From: Deinococcus sonorensis KR-87
GTDB taxonomy: Bacteria > Deinococcota > Deinococci > Deinococcales > Deinococcaceae
Length of the DNA stretch: 64,000 bases
NCBI RefSeq assembly: GCF_040256395.1
Contig: NZ_CP158299.1
Coordinates: forward strand, 62,001 to 126,000
Direction: 5' to 3'
Shown one piece after another: positions 11,889-22,730 of this stretch (positions are counted from its first letter, which is position 1; each line of letters starts with the position of its first letter). Both the position numbers and the translations under genes were made by a program. The notes under the pieces are model-generated. The model had not been told where the DNA came from. It saw only the letters and a program-made list of their open reading frames with translations, and ran no database searches.

Positions 11889-12345
11889 GGGTATTCCTCC
11901 TGTGGCGCCCTTCTCAGGCGGCCGCTACCAGCCTACCGCGCCGAACTGTTCCAGGCAGGCCAGAATGAGACTGGCTCCGGGCAGGGGCCGAGGCGAGCTT
12001 TAACGTGGACGCAGCCGCTGCTCAGGGCGTGAACCCTGCGTCTCACCCACAGGGCATTCGTGTTGGCCAGGGCTGTCTCACCATTGGCCGTATGCAGCCC
12101 CCCGCTGAAGTGCGCCGACCAACACCAGGTCCGGCCGGAGGCTGAGCTACCACGGCGTTGTCGCTCCAACCAACGCCCATAGCGCCGGCCAGATCCGTTG
12201 TGCCACTTTCCCGCAGGCCAGAACGAGAGCACTCTGCTGAGGCGATGAACTCCGTAAATGACGAGGGCCGAGCCGGTGACCCCTGAGCCCAGAGAGGACC
12301 CGTTGCATTCGGCCGGCCCTGATCCTTGCGCTTGTCACCTCTGGG
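11889..12345. other. 457-base stretch with no recognisable gene
   Basis: Short open frames exist on the minus strand but none has a start with a ribosome binding site, and none resembles a known family. A 16-base sequence occurs twice with one mismatch (11955-11970 and 12213-12228). It may be a decayed gene. Confidence 0.4.
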
Positions 12346-13425
12346 TCAGAGGTCCTCAGGTCCAGCCCGTTCCAGCAGCATTGCGTCGCCCAGGCTGTAG
12401 AAGCGGTAGTCGTGCTCCAGGGCCGCGTCGTAGGCCGCCCGGATCCGCTCCTCGCCGGCGAAGGCGGCCACCAGCAGCAGCAGGGTGCTGCCCGGCAGGT
12501 GCAGGTTGGTGATCAGCAGGTCCGGCGCCCCGAAATGGTGGCCCGGCGTGATGAAAATGCTGGTGTCGCCGTCACCGGGTCGCAGCTCGCCATCCCGCCA
12601 CGCACTCTCCAGCGCCCGCACCGTGGTGGTGCCCACCGCCACCACCCGCCGGCCTTCACGCCTGGCCCGGTTGACGGCCTCCGCCGTCTCGGGCGAGATG
12701 CTGTACTGCTCGGCGTGCATCACGTGCTCCGAGACCGGCCCGCTGATGGGCTTGAACGTGCCGGCCCCCACGTGCAGCGTGATGTGGGCCAGCGTGACCC
12801 CCATCGCCTCCAGGCGGCCCAGCAGCTCCGGCGTGAAGTGCAGCCCTGCCGTGGGCGCGGCCACCGAGCCGGGCGTGCGGGCGTACACCGTCTGGTAGCG
12901 CTCCTGAAAAGCGGCCGGATCAGCAGCGATGTAGGGCGGCAGGGGCAGCGTGCCGATACGGTCCAGATGCGGGCGGATATCGGTGTCGAAGCGCAACAGC
13001 CGCGCGCCGTCCGGCAACACGCCCACCACCTCGGCGCGCAGCGGATCTTCATCGCCCAGCAGCAGGGCCGGCCCGGCCCGGCGGGCGGGCTTGAGGTAGG
13101 CACTCCAGGTGTTGGCCGTTTCCTCGCGCAACAGCAGCACCTCCACCCGGCCGCCCCCCTGCCCGCCCGCGCTGGGCTTCCTGGCCAGCACGCGGGCCGG
13201 AATCACCCGGCTCTCGTTAAACACCAGCAGGTCGCCGGGCCGCAGAAAGCGGGGCAGCTCGTGAAAGCGGTGGTGGCTGAGGCTGCCCTGCCCCACCACC
13301 ATCAGCCGGGAGGTGTCCCGCGGCTCGGCGCCACTCTGGGCAATGCGTTCGGGCGGCAGGTCGAACGACAGCCGCTCCAGCACCCGGTCCAGTTCGCCGG
13401 GCGCGCTCTGGGCCGGCCCGCTCAC
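12346..13425 (-). CDS. queA: S-adenosylmethionine:tRNA ribosyltransferase-isomerase QueA
   Basis: Transfers the ribosyl group of AdoMet to 7-aminomethyl-deazaguanine in tRNA to give epoxyqueuosine. 359 residues, normal length. Family motifs: LVFNESRVIPARV, TAGLHFTPELL, HVGAGTFKP, VGTTTVRALES and NLHLPGSTLLLL. GTG start overlaps the stop of the upstream NYN gene by 4 bases, so the two are coupled. Confidence 0.96.
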   Translation of the reverse strand: MSGPAQSAPGELDRVLERLSFDLPPERIAQSGAEPRDTSRLMVVGQGSLSHHRFHELPRFLRPGDLLVFNESRVIPARVLARKPSAGGQGGGRVEVLLLREETANTWSAYLKPARRAGPALLLGDEDPLRAEVVGVLPDGARLLRFDTDIRPHLDRIGTLPLPPYIAADPAAFQERYQTVYARTPGSVAAPTAGLHFTPELLGRLEAMGVTLAHITLHVGAGTFKPISGPVSEHVMHAEQYSISPETAEAVNRARREGRRVVAVGTTTVRALESAWRDGELRPGDGDTSIFITPGHHFGAPDLLITNLHLPGSTLLLLVAAFAGEERIRAAYDAALEHDYRFYSLGDAMLLERAGPEDL

Positions 13426-13964
13426 GGCGTCGGGGTGGCCTTGGCGCGGGCCGGCATCAGCGCCTCCTCGATGTCCGGCAGGTGGGTAAAGCGGTCGGCG
13501 GCATCCACAAGTTTCTGGGCGGTGTGCTCGCGGAAGGCGATCACCTCCACCCGCTTGCCGCGCTCCTGCAACACCTCCACGATGTCGGTGAAGTCGCCGT
13601 CGCCGCTGCCCAGCACCACCACGTCCAGGTGGTCGATCAGCCGGAACATGTCGGCCACGATGCCCATGTCCCAGTTGCCCTCATAGATGGGCCGCCCGCC
13701 CTCCGCAACGTGATGCAGCGTCAAGGTCATGCGGCGCACCTTGTAGCCGAGCGCCGAGAGCTTGTAGATGAAGGGCCGGGCGGTGCCCTCGCCGTCCTTC
13801 TCGACCGTGTAGGCGATGGCGTGCACCAGCTCACGGTCCTTGCGCGCCACGTTCAGCAGCGTCTCGAAGTTGACGGTGCGCTCCGCAAGGTCGCGGGCGC
13901 TGTGGTACAGGTTCTGGGTATCGATAAACAGACCGACTCTGGGTTTATGAACAACGTACTGCAT
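13422..13964 (-). CDS. NYN-domain (LabA/DUF88-like) putative ribonuclease
   Basis: 180 residues of the PIN-like NYN fold. Conserved acidic residues are seen in GLFIDTQNLYHSA, WDMGIVADMF and VLGSGDGDFTDIVEVL. Family members are predicted or shown RNases acting in RNA processing. The start is ATG 13964, with GGAG 5 bases upstream; a longer frame upstream has no family-like sequence. It is coupled to queA, which fits a role in tRNA or RNA metabolism. Confidence 0.85.
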   Translation of the reverse strand: MQYVVHKPRVGLFIDTQNLYHSARDLAERTVNFETLLNVARKDRELVHAIAYTVEKDGEGTARPFIYKLSALGYKVRRMTLTLHHVAEGGRPIYEGNWDMGIVADMFRLIDHLDVVVLGSGDGDFTDIVEVLQERGKRVEVIAFREHTAQKLVDAADRFTHLPDIEEALMPARAKATPTP

Positions 13965-14035
13965 GCGTCTCCAAAGAACCGCTCGGGAAAGAGGGGGTAC
14001 TGAAAAGGGCGGGGCCGAAAGGAACAAGCCACATC

Positions 14036-14064
14036 AAAAGAAGCCATCCATGAAGGATGGCTTC
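14036..14064 (-). terminator. Rho-independent terminator of ppc
   Basis: On the minus strand, a perfect 10-bp stem (14064-14055 with 14049-14040) and 5-base loop are followed by CTTTTG. It lies 62 bases past the ppc stop. Confidence 0.75.
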
Positions 14065-14126
14065 AGTGTACCGGGAAAGTGAAGACCGCGAACCGGCCCG
14101 GAGAGGCGCACTCCCCCCGGGGCGGC

Positions 14127-16615
<2,489 letters not shown>

Positions 16616-16619
<4 letters not shown>

Positions 16620-17395
16620 GTTCGCTTCTCCTCCTCGTAGTGATACCGCTCGGCCCGCACCGCCCGGCCCGAGACCAGCTCCACCGCCACGGCATTCAGC
16701 TCGGCCGGGCCGTCCCGGACGGTGAAGCGGTGGGGGCGTTCGGTCAGAAAGCGCTGCAGCGGTCCTTCCGGGTCCGCGCCGATGATGCTGTCCAGCGGCC
16801 CGGTGAAGCCCGCGTCGGTCTGAAAGGCGGTGCCGCCGCTCAGAATGCGCGTGTCGGCGGTCGGCACATGGGTGTGGGTGCCGATCACCGCCGCCACCCG
16901 GCCCGCCAGATGGTGCGCCAGGGCGGCCTTCTCGCTGGTGGCCTCGGCGTGGAAGTCCACGAACACGGCGCCCAGGTCGGGGCGCTCCAGCAGCTCATCC
17001 ATCGCCAGGAAAGGGTTGCTGACCGCCTCCATGAACACCCGGCCCAGCAGGTTCACCACCGTGACACGCTCGCCCTGCACTTCAAACGTGCTGTAGCCGG
17101 ACCCGGGCGTGCCGAGCGGCAGATTGAGCGGCCGGACCAGCCGGGCGTCGTCCAGCAGGCCGTACACCTCCTTGTGGTGCCAGGCGTGGTTGCCCAGCGT
17201 GATGCAGTCGGCCCCGGCGCGGGTGATTGCGTCGAAGCTCTCGCGGTTCAGGCCGAAGCCGCCCGCCGCGTTCTCGCCGTTCACGATGATGAAGTCGTAG
17301 GCCGGGCGCAGGGCAGGCAGGTGGGCGCTCAACACGCGCCGCCCCGGTTTGCCGTACACGTCACCGACGAAGAGGATGCGAAAGGGGCGGGCCAT
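16616..17395 (-). CDS. TIGR00282 (YmdB-like) metallophosphoesterase
   Basis: 259 residues. Di-iron phosphoesterase of the YmdB family; relatives hydrolyse cyclic nucleotides, and a close D. radiodurans relative has a known structure. Metal ligands are seen in [29 protein letters not shown] and [11 protein letters not shown]. Cytoplasmic. ATG 17395 follows a TAAGCT -10 by six bases, a leaderless start. It overlaps ppc by 4 bases. Confidence 0.9.
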
Positions 17396-17401
17396 GGGGG
17401 C

Positions 17402-17407
17402 AGCTTA
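17402..17407 (-). promoter_or_regulatory. Leaderless -10 of the YmdB-like gene and ppc
   Basis: TAAGCT on the minus strand (17407 to 17402), six bases before ATG 17395. Confidence 0.5.
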
Positions 17408-17464
17408 ACGCAGCCCCGTCCGGCGGGCCGGCAGTGGTGTAGGCAGTGGCGGGCCTTCAGCGCT

Positions 17465-19366
17465 TCAGCTGTCCAGGCCGCTGGCGTTCATGGCCGCCAC
17501 GTAGCGGGCCAGCTCCGGGGCGGTGCCCACCCGCCGGGCCGCCTCTACCCGCAGCTCATGCACTTCCAGATCGTAGGGGTCCACCCGCAGATACTGGTTG
17601 GCCAGCAGGATCAGCCGCCGCCACTGGTGCGCCGCGTGCAGCGTCTGCAGCTGGTGGCGCAGCTCGTAGGTCAGGGCCAGCCGCGCCTCCTCACGCTGCT
17701 GGCGCACCCACTCGCTGTCATCCAGCCCCGGCAGGAATTCGCCGCGGTACAGCGACAGCGCCCGCGCGATCTCACCCTGGCGCACCGCCTGCAGGAAGCG
17801 GGTCAGGTCCAGGTCGATGTTCAGCCCCGGCCCCAGCCGGTAGCGCGAGACGTTGCGCGGCCCCTCGCGCACGACGGCGTCCTGGCCCAGCACCTCGCGC
17901 AGCAGCTGGATGGTCTTGCGCAGGCTCTGGCTGGCCCGGCCCGGCTCGCTGTCGGGCCACAGGTCCAGACCGATCTCGGTCACGGTGCGGCCCGGGTGCA
18001 GCGCCAGATACACCAGCAGCGGCACGCTCCAGCGGGTGGGGGCGCGCAGCTCATCCCCGCCGCGCAGCACGCTGATGCGGCCCAGGGTGTGCAGGTGCAG
18101 CCGGACCTGCTCGCCCGGTTCGTGGTCCGCCTGCTCGCCGCTCAGCACTCCGGCCAGGCTGTCCATCACCGGCGTGAGGTACGGGGCGAGGCTCGGCTCC
18201 AGCGCGGCGTAGTGCAGCAGCTCGGACATTTCCTCCAGCTCGGCACGCATGGATGCCTGCACCGTGCTGCGCAGCAGCCCCTGCAGCGCGTCCTTCAGCA
18301 CCGCCGCCGCCGCCTCCGCCTGCGCGTTCAGGTGCAGCGCGTAGGCCAGCTGCAACCGCACGCGGGCCAGCTCGGCCAGGTTACCCGCCACCTCCAGGTC
18401 CGCCACCACCGCCTGCAGCTCTTCCACCGCCTCGCCCAGGTTGCCCATCCGGCGGTTGATCATGGCGCGCACCACCCGCAAGGTGGGCGGAAACTGGCCG
18501 TGTTCGTCCACGGGCGCCTGATACAGCAGGCGCATCGCCTCCGACAGCTGCCCGGCCTGCAGCAGCAGCTCGGCGCGCTTCACCATCGCCCAGATCAGGT
18601 GCTCGTAGTCGCCCAGCTGCTCGGCATTCACCATCACCCGCTGCACCAGCCGCACATACTCCTCGCGCTCGATCTCGCCCACGCTGTAGAGCATCGAGCG
18701 GGCCACCGACACATAGATCTGCCCGCTCAGGTCATCCGGCCCCGACAGCGTCTCCAGCTCCTCCACCACCTGCTTCACGCGGCCGTAGTCCTTGTGCTGG
18801 AACAGGATCAGCGCCAGATTTCGTAGCGCGGTCAGCAGCAATGGCCGCGCCTGGTGCCGGCGGAACACGTCGATGGCCTGCTCCAACGACTGCCGGGACT
18901 TGCGCAGCTGACCGTCGTCGAACTGAATGGCGGCGATGGTCTGGCCGATCTTGGCGGCCCCCAGGTCGTCGCCCAGCAGCAGGTAGCCACGCCGCGCCCG
19001 GTCCAGCAGCTGCTGGGCGCTGCGGGCCTGTCCCAGCTGATACTGCACCGTGCCCAGCCAGCGGGAGCCGCGCATCAGCAGCTCGCCTGACAGCTGTGGC
19101 AGCACCGCCCGCAAATGTTCGTCCGCCTCGCGCAGCCGCCCCTGCGCCCGCAGCAGGTTGCCGTACTCCACCGAGGCCTCCAGATCGCCCAGCAGGATGG
19201 CCAGCTGCAGCGGCTCCTCGGCCAGGGCGATGGCGCCGGTCCGCAGCAGTGAAATGCCCAGCACCGCCTGCTGACGCGCGTCGGCCCGGTCCGGGACCGC
19301 AGGAAGGGCGGCCATCGCCTCGTGGTAGGCGCCGGCCCGGTACAACGTCTCGAAATCGCCCTCCAC
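17465..19366 (-). CDS. TPR - winged helix - BTAD (SARP-like) transcriptional regulator
   Basis: 633 residues. Residues 1-420 are helical TPR-like repeats. Residues about 430-525 form an OmpR/SARP winged helix (WSVPLLVYLALHPGRTVT, SQSLRKTIQLLREVLG), and the end is a BTAD domain (LSLYRGEFLPG, LRHQLQTLHAAHQW). The reversed order, sensor repeats first and DNA-binding part last, suggests the TPR part senses a ligand. GTG 19366 is chosen because TACGGT lies 7 bases upstream; longer frames run through the divergent promoter. It is divergent from a small secreted-peptide gene 44 bases away, an arrangement like peptide-sensing TPR regulators. No peptide binding has been shown for this protein. Confidence 0.85.
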   Translation of the reverse strand: MEGDFETLYRAGAYHEAMAALPAVPDRADARQQAVLGISLLRTGAIALAEEPLQLAILLGDLEASVEYGNLLRAQGRLREADEHLRAVLPQLSGELLMRGSRWLGTVQYQLGQARSAQQLLDRARRGYLLLGDDLGAAKIGQTIAAIQFDDGQLRKSRQSLEQAIDVFRRHQARPLLLTALRNLALILFQHKDYGRVKQVVEELETLSGPDDLSGQIYVSVARSMLYSVGEIEREEYVRLVQRVMVNAEQLGDYEHLIWAMVKRAELLLQAGQLSEAMRLLYQAPVDEHGQFPPTLRVVRAMINRRMGNLGEAVEELQAVVADLEVAGNLAELARVRLQLAYALHLNAQAEAAAAVLKDALQGLLRSTVQASMRAELEEMSELLHYAALEPSLAPYLTPVMDSLAGVLSGEQADHEPGEQVRLHLHTLGRISVLRGGDELRAPTRWSVPLLVYLALHPGRTVTEIGLDLWPDSEPGRASQSLRKTIQLLREVLGQDAVVREGPRNVSRYRLGPGLNIDLDLTRFLQAVRQGEIARALSLYRGEFLPGLDDSEWVRQQREEARLALTYELRHQLQTLHAAHQWRRLILLANQYLRVDPYDLEVHELRVEAARRVGTAPELARYVAAMNASGLDS

Positions 19367-19373
19367 GACGTTC

Positions 19374-19403
19374 ACCGTAGCATCACAACCGTGATCGTAG
19401 AGT
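19374..19403. promoter_or_regulatory. Divergent leaderless promoters sharing a palindrome
   Basis: Minus-strand TACGGT (19379 to 19374) serves the TPR-BTAD gene, and plus-strand TAGAGT (19398-19403) serves the small peptide gene at 19410. Between the two -10 boxes is ATCAC-AACC-GTGAT (19382-19395), a palindrome placed so that one bound dimer could block or stimulate both promoters. Function is inferred. Confidence 0.55.
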
Positions 19404-19409
19404 GGTCGC

Positions 19410-19559
19410 ATGACACGCCTTCGTAAGCTGATCTCGGTCCTGGCCCTCATGAGTGCGTTCACGCTGGTCCAGGCGGGCGCCACGGCCAGCAGCGTCACGC
19501 CCGGCACCACCCAGACCACCCAGGGCGTGGGCAGCGGCTTCTCCATCGGCACCAACTGA
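19410..19559 (+). CDS. Small secreted peptide precursor (candidate signal peptide)
   Basis: 49 residues: basic MTRLRK, hydrophobic core LISVLALMSAFTLVQ, an Ala-x-Ala site at residues 24-26, then about 23 mature residues rich in Ser, Thr and Gly ending GSGFSIGTN. ATG 19410 lies six bases after TAGAGT, a leaderless start. The gene is divergent from a TPR-containing regulator, as Phr or SHP peptides often sit next to their TPR receptors. An exported structural or unknown peptide is the alternative. Recognition rests on layout; no family was recognised. Confidence 0.6.
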   Translation: MTRLRKLISVLALMSAFTLVQAGATASSVTPGTTQTTQGVGSGFSIGTN

Positions 19560-19560
19560 G

Positions 19561-19734
19561 ATGGCACCGGAGCCTGCTCCCCAGCGGGCCGGCGCTCCAG
19601 GGGGCACCCCCAGCCCTGAAGCGGCGCGCCCAACCCCAGCCGACCGGCTGCTGGAAGCCAAGGTGGACCGGCTGCTGTTCACCGCCCTGGCCCCCGCGCC
19701 CGCACATTTGATCCTCATCTGCGGCCCCAACTGA
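19561..19734 (+). CDS. Small protein of unknown function coupled to the peptide gene
   Basis: 57 residues with a Pro/Ala-rich N-terminal half, then ADRLLEAKVDRLLFTALA and a hydrophobic end HLILICGPN. ATG lies one base after the stop of the secreted peptide gene and has no ribosome binding site, so it would be translated by coupling. No signal sequence, no known family. It could be a second peptide, an accessory factor, or a spurious frame. Confidence 0.4.
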   Translation: MAPEPAPQRAGAPGGTPSPEAARPTPADRLLEAKVDRLLFTALAPAPAHLILICGPN

Positions 19735-19740
19735 CTCACC

Positions 19741-19773
19741 TATACTTAACCCTCTGACCGTCTGTTAAAGGAG
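19741..19773 (+). promoter_or_regulatory. Promoter -10 and ribosome binding site of the HD-GYP gene
   Basis: TATACT (19741-19746) and AAAGGAG (19767-19773), ten bases before the TTG start at 19784. The strong binding site decides the TTG start. Confidence 0.6.
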
Positions 19774-19783
19774 TTCCCTTCCC

Positions 19784-20797
19784 TTGTCCCAATCCAACGA
19801 CCCGGTGGTGCCCGCCACGCTGACCACCCAGCAGCGAGACCTGGACCGTACACCGCTGGGCCAGGACCCGCTGCTGGCGCTTCAGCCGTCGGCGCTGTTC
19901 CTGCTGGACGACACGGGCGTGGTGCGCCGGGTGGGCGGAGCGTGGCAGCAGGTGACCGGCATTGCGCCGGCCGACGCGGTGGGACAGCCGCTCAGCAGCT
20001 GGCTGCGGCTGCCCAACACCCTCTTTCCGGAGGGGCTCTTCACGGTCAGCGGCCACTGTGACGAGGCGATCCTGACCGGCGTGAGCGGAGCGCGGCGGGT
20101 ACGGGTGGTCTGGCAGCGGCAGGGCCGACAGATCGCCGGGCATCTAGAACAGCACACGCTGTCGGCCCGCGCGGCCTATGAGGCGTCGGTGCGCGAGCAG
20201 CAGGCGCAGGAGGCGCTGGACGAGGCGCTGTCCTGCCTGGGCGCCAGCCTGGACGCGGTCCACGGCGCGCACGTGCAGCGCATGAGCCGCTACGCCATCC
20301 GGCTGGCCGAGGCAGCCGGACTGTCGGCCGAGGAGGTGCGCTGGGTGCGCTGGGGCGCGTCGCTGCACGACGTGGGCAAGTCGCGGGTGCCGGCCGAGAT
20401 CCTGTGGAAGCAGGGACCGCTCACCCCCACCGAGTTCGAGGTGCTGCTGCACCATCCGAGCTGGGGCGCGCAGCTGGTGGAGGAGCTGACCTTCCTGCCG
20501 CTCCCGGTGCGCGAGGCGATCCTGCACCATCACGAGCGCTATGACGGCCAGGGCTACCCGGCCGGCCTGAGCGCCGACACCATTCCGCTGACCGCCCGGG
20601 TGGTGGCCATCGCGGACGTGTTTGACGCCTTGACCAGCGTGCGCTCCTACAAGCCCGCCTGGAGCTACCAGCAGGCGGCCGAGCATCTGGTGCAGGGGGC
20701 AGGCCGGCAGTTCGACCCGTGGCTGGTGCGGGTGTTCGTGCTGGACGTGCTGCATTTTGAAAGTCTCCGGGACCAGCTGGACCAGCCGGCTGGCTGA
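19784..20797 (+). CDS. PAS - HD-GYP domain protein (putative c-di-GMP phosphodiesterase)
   Basis: 337 residues. Residues about 35-120 look like a PAS sensor (SALFLLDDTGVVRRVGGAW). Residues 165-320 are an HD-GYP domain with HDVGK, a metal-binding HHPSWG, and HHHERYDGQGYPAGL, the GYP signature. HD-GYP enzymes hydrolyse cyclic-di-GMP to GMP. No membrane segments. It follows the peptide genes with its own promoter, and a diguanylate cyclase lies elsewhere in the window (49860-50909). Confidence 0.92.
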   Translation: MSQSNDPVVPATLTTQQRDLDRTPLGQDPLLALQPSALFLLDDTGVVRRVGGAWQQVTGIAPADAVGQPLSSWLRLPNTLFPEGLFTVSGHCDEAILTGVSGARRVRVVWQRQGRQIAGHLEQHTLSARAAYEASVREQQAQEALDEALSCLGASLDAVHGAHVQRMSRYAIRLAEAAGLSAEEVRWVRWGASLHDVGKSRVPAEILWKQGPLTPTEFEVLLHHPSWGAQLVEELTFLPLPVREAILHHHERYDGQGYPAGLSADTIPLTARVVAIADVFDALTSVRSYKPAWSYQQAAEHLVQGAGRQFDPWLVRVFVLDVLHFESLRDQLDQPAG

Positions 20798-20909
20798 CCC
20801 GGCAGCGGCAACCCGCCCGCACAGCGCCGGCTTTTCTGAAGTGTGAGACGGACACCCCGGACGTCGGCCCCGGGGCGGGCTCTGCTGGAACGGCTGCACT
20901 CAGCCCTCC

Positions 20910-22100
20910 TCAGCGGATAATGCGGGCCGGTTCAATGTTGGCGGCGCGGCGGGCCGGTACCAGGGCCGCCAGCAGCGTGGTAGCCAGCCCCACCACGTTC
21001 ACCCACAGCACGTCCAGCGGGCGCACCTCCACCGGCAGGGCGCTGATGAAGTACAGGTCCCCGGGAATCTGGAACGGGCGCACGGTGAAGTAGGCGCTGA
21101 TGCCCAGCCCCAGCAAGTCGCCCAGCAGCAGCCCGGCCAGCCCCAGCAGCAGGCCCTCGGTCACGAACAGCCGGGTGATATCGCCGCGTGTGGCCCCGAT
21201 GGCCCGCAGAATGGCGATCTCCTGGGTCTTTTCAAAGACCGTCAGCGTCAGCACGTTGGCGATGCCGAAGGCCGCCACCACCACGATCAGGAACACCACG
21301 AAGCCGATCACGCGTTTCTGCAGGTCCAGCTGTTGCAGCAGGGTGCCGTACAGGCTCTGCCACGGCAGCGGCGTGTAGCTGCGCCGCTCGGTCAGCCCCC
21401 GGCCCACCTGTGGGGCCAGTGCCGGGTCGTGCAGCCGCATCTGGTAGCCGGTGATGGTCTGGGTCTGCCGGATCTGCTGCAGGGTGCCGAGGCTGGTAAA
21501 GGCGTAGGCCGAGTCGATCAGGTAGTTGCCGGTGCTGAAGAGGCCGCGCACCTTCAGTTCGGCGCGGCGCTGCTGGCTGTTGAGCAGCCGCACCGTGTCG
21601 CCGGTGAAGGCGCCGACGCTCTGGGCCAGGCTGCTGCCCAGCATCACTTCGCCGGGGCCGAGGGTGCGCAGAACGGCTGATTCTTCCGGCCGGAGCTGCA
21701 GCACTCGCGCCGCGTCCGGCGTCAGGCCGAAGAGCGTGGCAAAGTCCACCCCGGCGCTGCGCCCACTGCTGGCCGGCCGGGTAAGCAGCCCCTTGTCGGC
21801 CAGGAAGGGGGTGAAGGCCAGCACCCGTGGGTCATTGGCCAGCGCCTGTTCCAGCGCGGTGTCGCGCGGCGCCGGAACAAAGCGGGTGAGGCTCAGGTGC
21901 GGACTGGCGCGCAGGGTGGCGTCAATCAGGGAACGCGAGAAGCCGTTGGTGAGGCTCAGGGCGGCGATCAGCACCATCACGCCCACCGCGATCCCCAGCA
22001 CCGTGATCAGGTTCTGGGTGCGGCGGCGGCGCAGGTGTGCCCGGCTGAGCATGCCGCTGAGGGTGGGAAGCCGGGCGGCGGACGAAGACGAGGGAGCCAC
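20910..22100 (-). CDS. LolC/MacB-type ABC transporter permease
   Basis: 396 residues: a signal-anchor helix near residues 25-45 (VLGIAVGVMVLIAALSL), a large periplasm-facing domain (60-270), and three C-terminal helices, the FtsX/MacB plan. The stretch FEKTQEIAILRAIGATRGDI is the family's cytoplasmic coupling loop. GTG 22100 follows a TATGCT -10 (22114 to 22109) by eight bases. No ATP-binding subunit is adjacent, so its partner is encoded elsewhere. It probably extrudes a lipoprotein, peptide or drug. Confidence 0.85.
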   Translation of the reverse strand: MAPSSSSAARLPTLSGMLSRAHLRRRRTQNLITVLGIAVGVMVLIAALSLTNGFSRSLIDATLRASPHLSLTRFVPAPRDTALEQALANDPRVLAFTPFLADKGLLTRPASSGRSAGVDFATLFGLTPDAARVLQLRPEESAVLRTLGPGEVMLGSSLAQSVGAFTGDTVRLLNSQQRRAELKVRGLFSTGNYLIDSAYAFTSLGTLQQIRQTQTITGYQMRLHDPALAPQVGRGLTERRSYTPLPWQSLYGTLLQQLDLQKRVIGFVVFLIVVVAAFGIANVLTLTVFEKTQEIAILRAIGATRGDITRLFVTEGLLLGLAGLLLGDLLGLGISAYFTVRPFQIPGDLYFISALPVEVRPLDVLWVNVVGLATTLLAALVPARRAANIEPARIIR

Positions 22101-22166
22101 GTTCAGCGAGCATAGCAGCCGGATCAAAAAATGGCCCGCAGGGGGCCACGGTCCAGCGGCCTCCGT

Positions 22167-22730
22167 TCAGTTCACGGCGGTGATGCGGATGTTGCGGGTG
22201 CCCCATTGCAGCGCCTCGCTGCGGGTGCCCATCCAGACGTCGACCGTGTTGACCATGCGCGGGTGCATGGTGTCTTCGACCACAAAGATCCGGCCCTTGA
22301 GCAGCGCGTTGTAGCGGCCACTCAGGTCCTCGATGGTGATCTTGCTGCCGTAAGGAAAGCGGCGCAGCAGGTCGCGGCTCAGCGCCACCGTCCCAAACCG
22401 CACGCGCGTGCCGGTGGCGGTGATGTACGGCGAGTTGTCGGTCTGACCGGGCGTGCTGTTGTAGGCGGTGGACCGCACCACGGCCGACCGACCGGTGCTG
22501 CGGGCGCTGCCCTGGGCCAGCTGGATGCCGGCAGCGCGTGCGGCGGCGGCCGACTGGGCTGAGGTGACGGGAGCCGCGACCGGGGTGGATGCAGCCTTCA
22601 CCGGTGCGAGGGCGGTCTGAATAGCTTGAAGCGCCACGCTGGCGCTGGGGAGGGCAGGTGTTGCAGAAGCCAGTGTGGCCGCGCCCAGGATCAGACCCAT
22701 GCCTGCTCCAATGAGGTGCTTCGATACCAT
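22167..22730 (-). CDS. 3D-domain exported protein
   Basis: 187 residues: signal peptide MVSKHLIGAGMGLILGAATLASA, a low-complexity Ala/Pro linker, then a 3D (Asp-Asp-Asp) double-psi beta-barrel with STAYNSTPGQTDNSPYITATG, FVVEDTM and VDVWMGTR, carrying the conserved aspartates. Relatives (the MltA/RpfB-associated 3D domain) bind or cleave peptidoglycan at the cell surface. GAAGGAG lies 7 bases before the ATG. Confidence 0.85.
   Translation of the reverse strand: MVSKHLIGAGMGLILGAATLASATPALPSASVALQAIQTALAPVKAASTPVAAPVTSAQSAAAARAAGIQLAQGSARSTGRSAVVRSTAYNSTPGQTDNSPYITATGTRVRFGTVALSRDLLRRFPYGSKITIEDLSGRYNALLKGRIFVVEDTMHPRMVNTVDVWMGTRSEALQWGTRNIRITAVN

Noticed and set aside
11933..12232. 99-codon minus-strand frame in the 11.9-12.3 kb gap, considered as transposase remnant
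   Set aside because: No transposase motif, no terminal inverted repeats and no target duplication found.
12258..13686. CRISPR-like or tandem repeat structure suspected from repetitive GC-rich text here and elsewhere
   Set aside because: Only codon-level repetition (CAG/CTG/GCC) was found; no regularly spaced direct repeats with spacers anywhere in the window.
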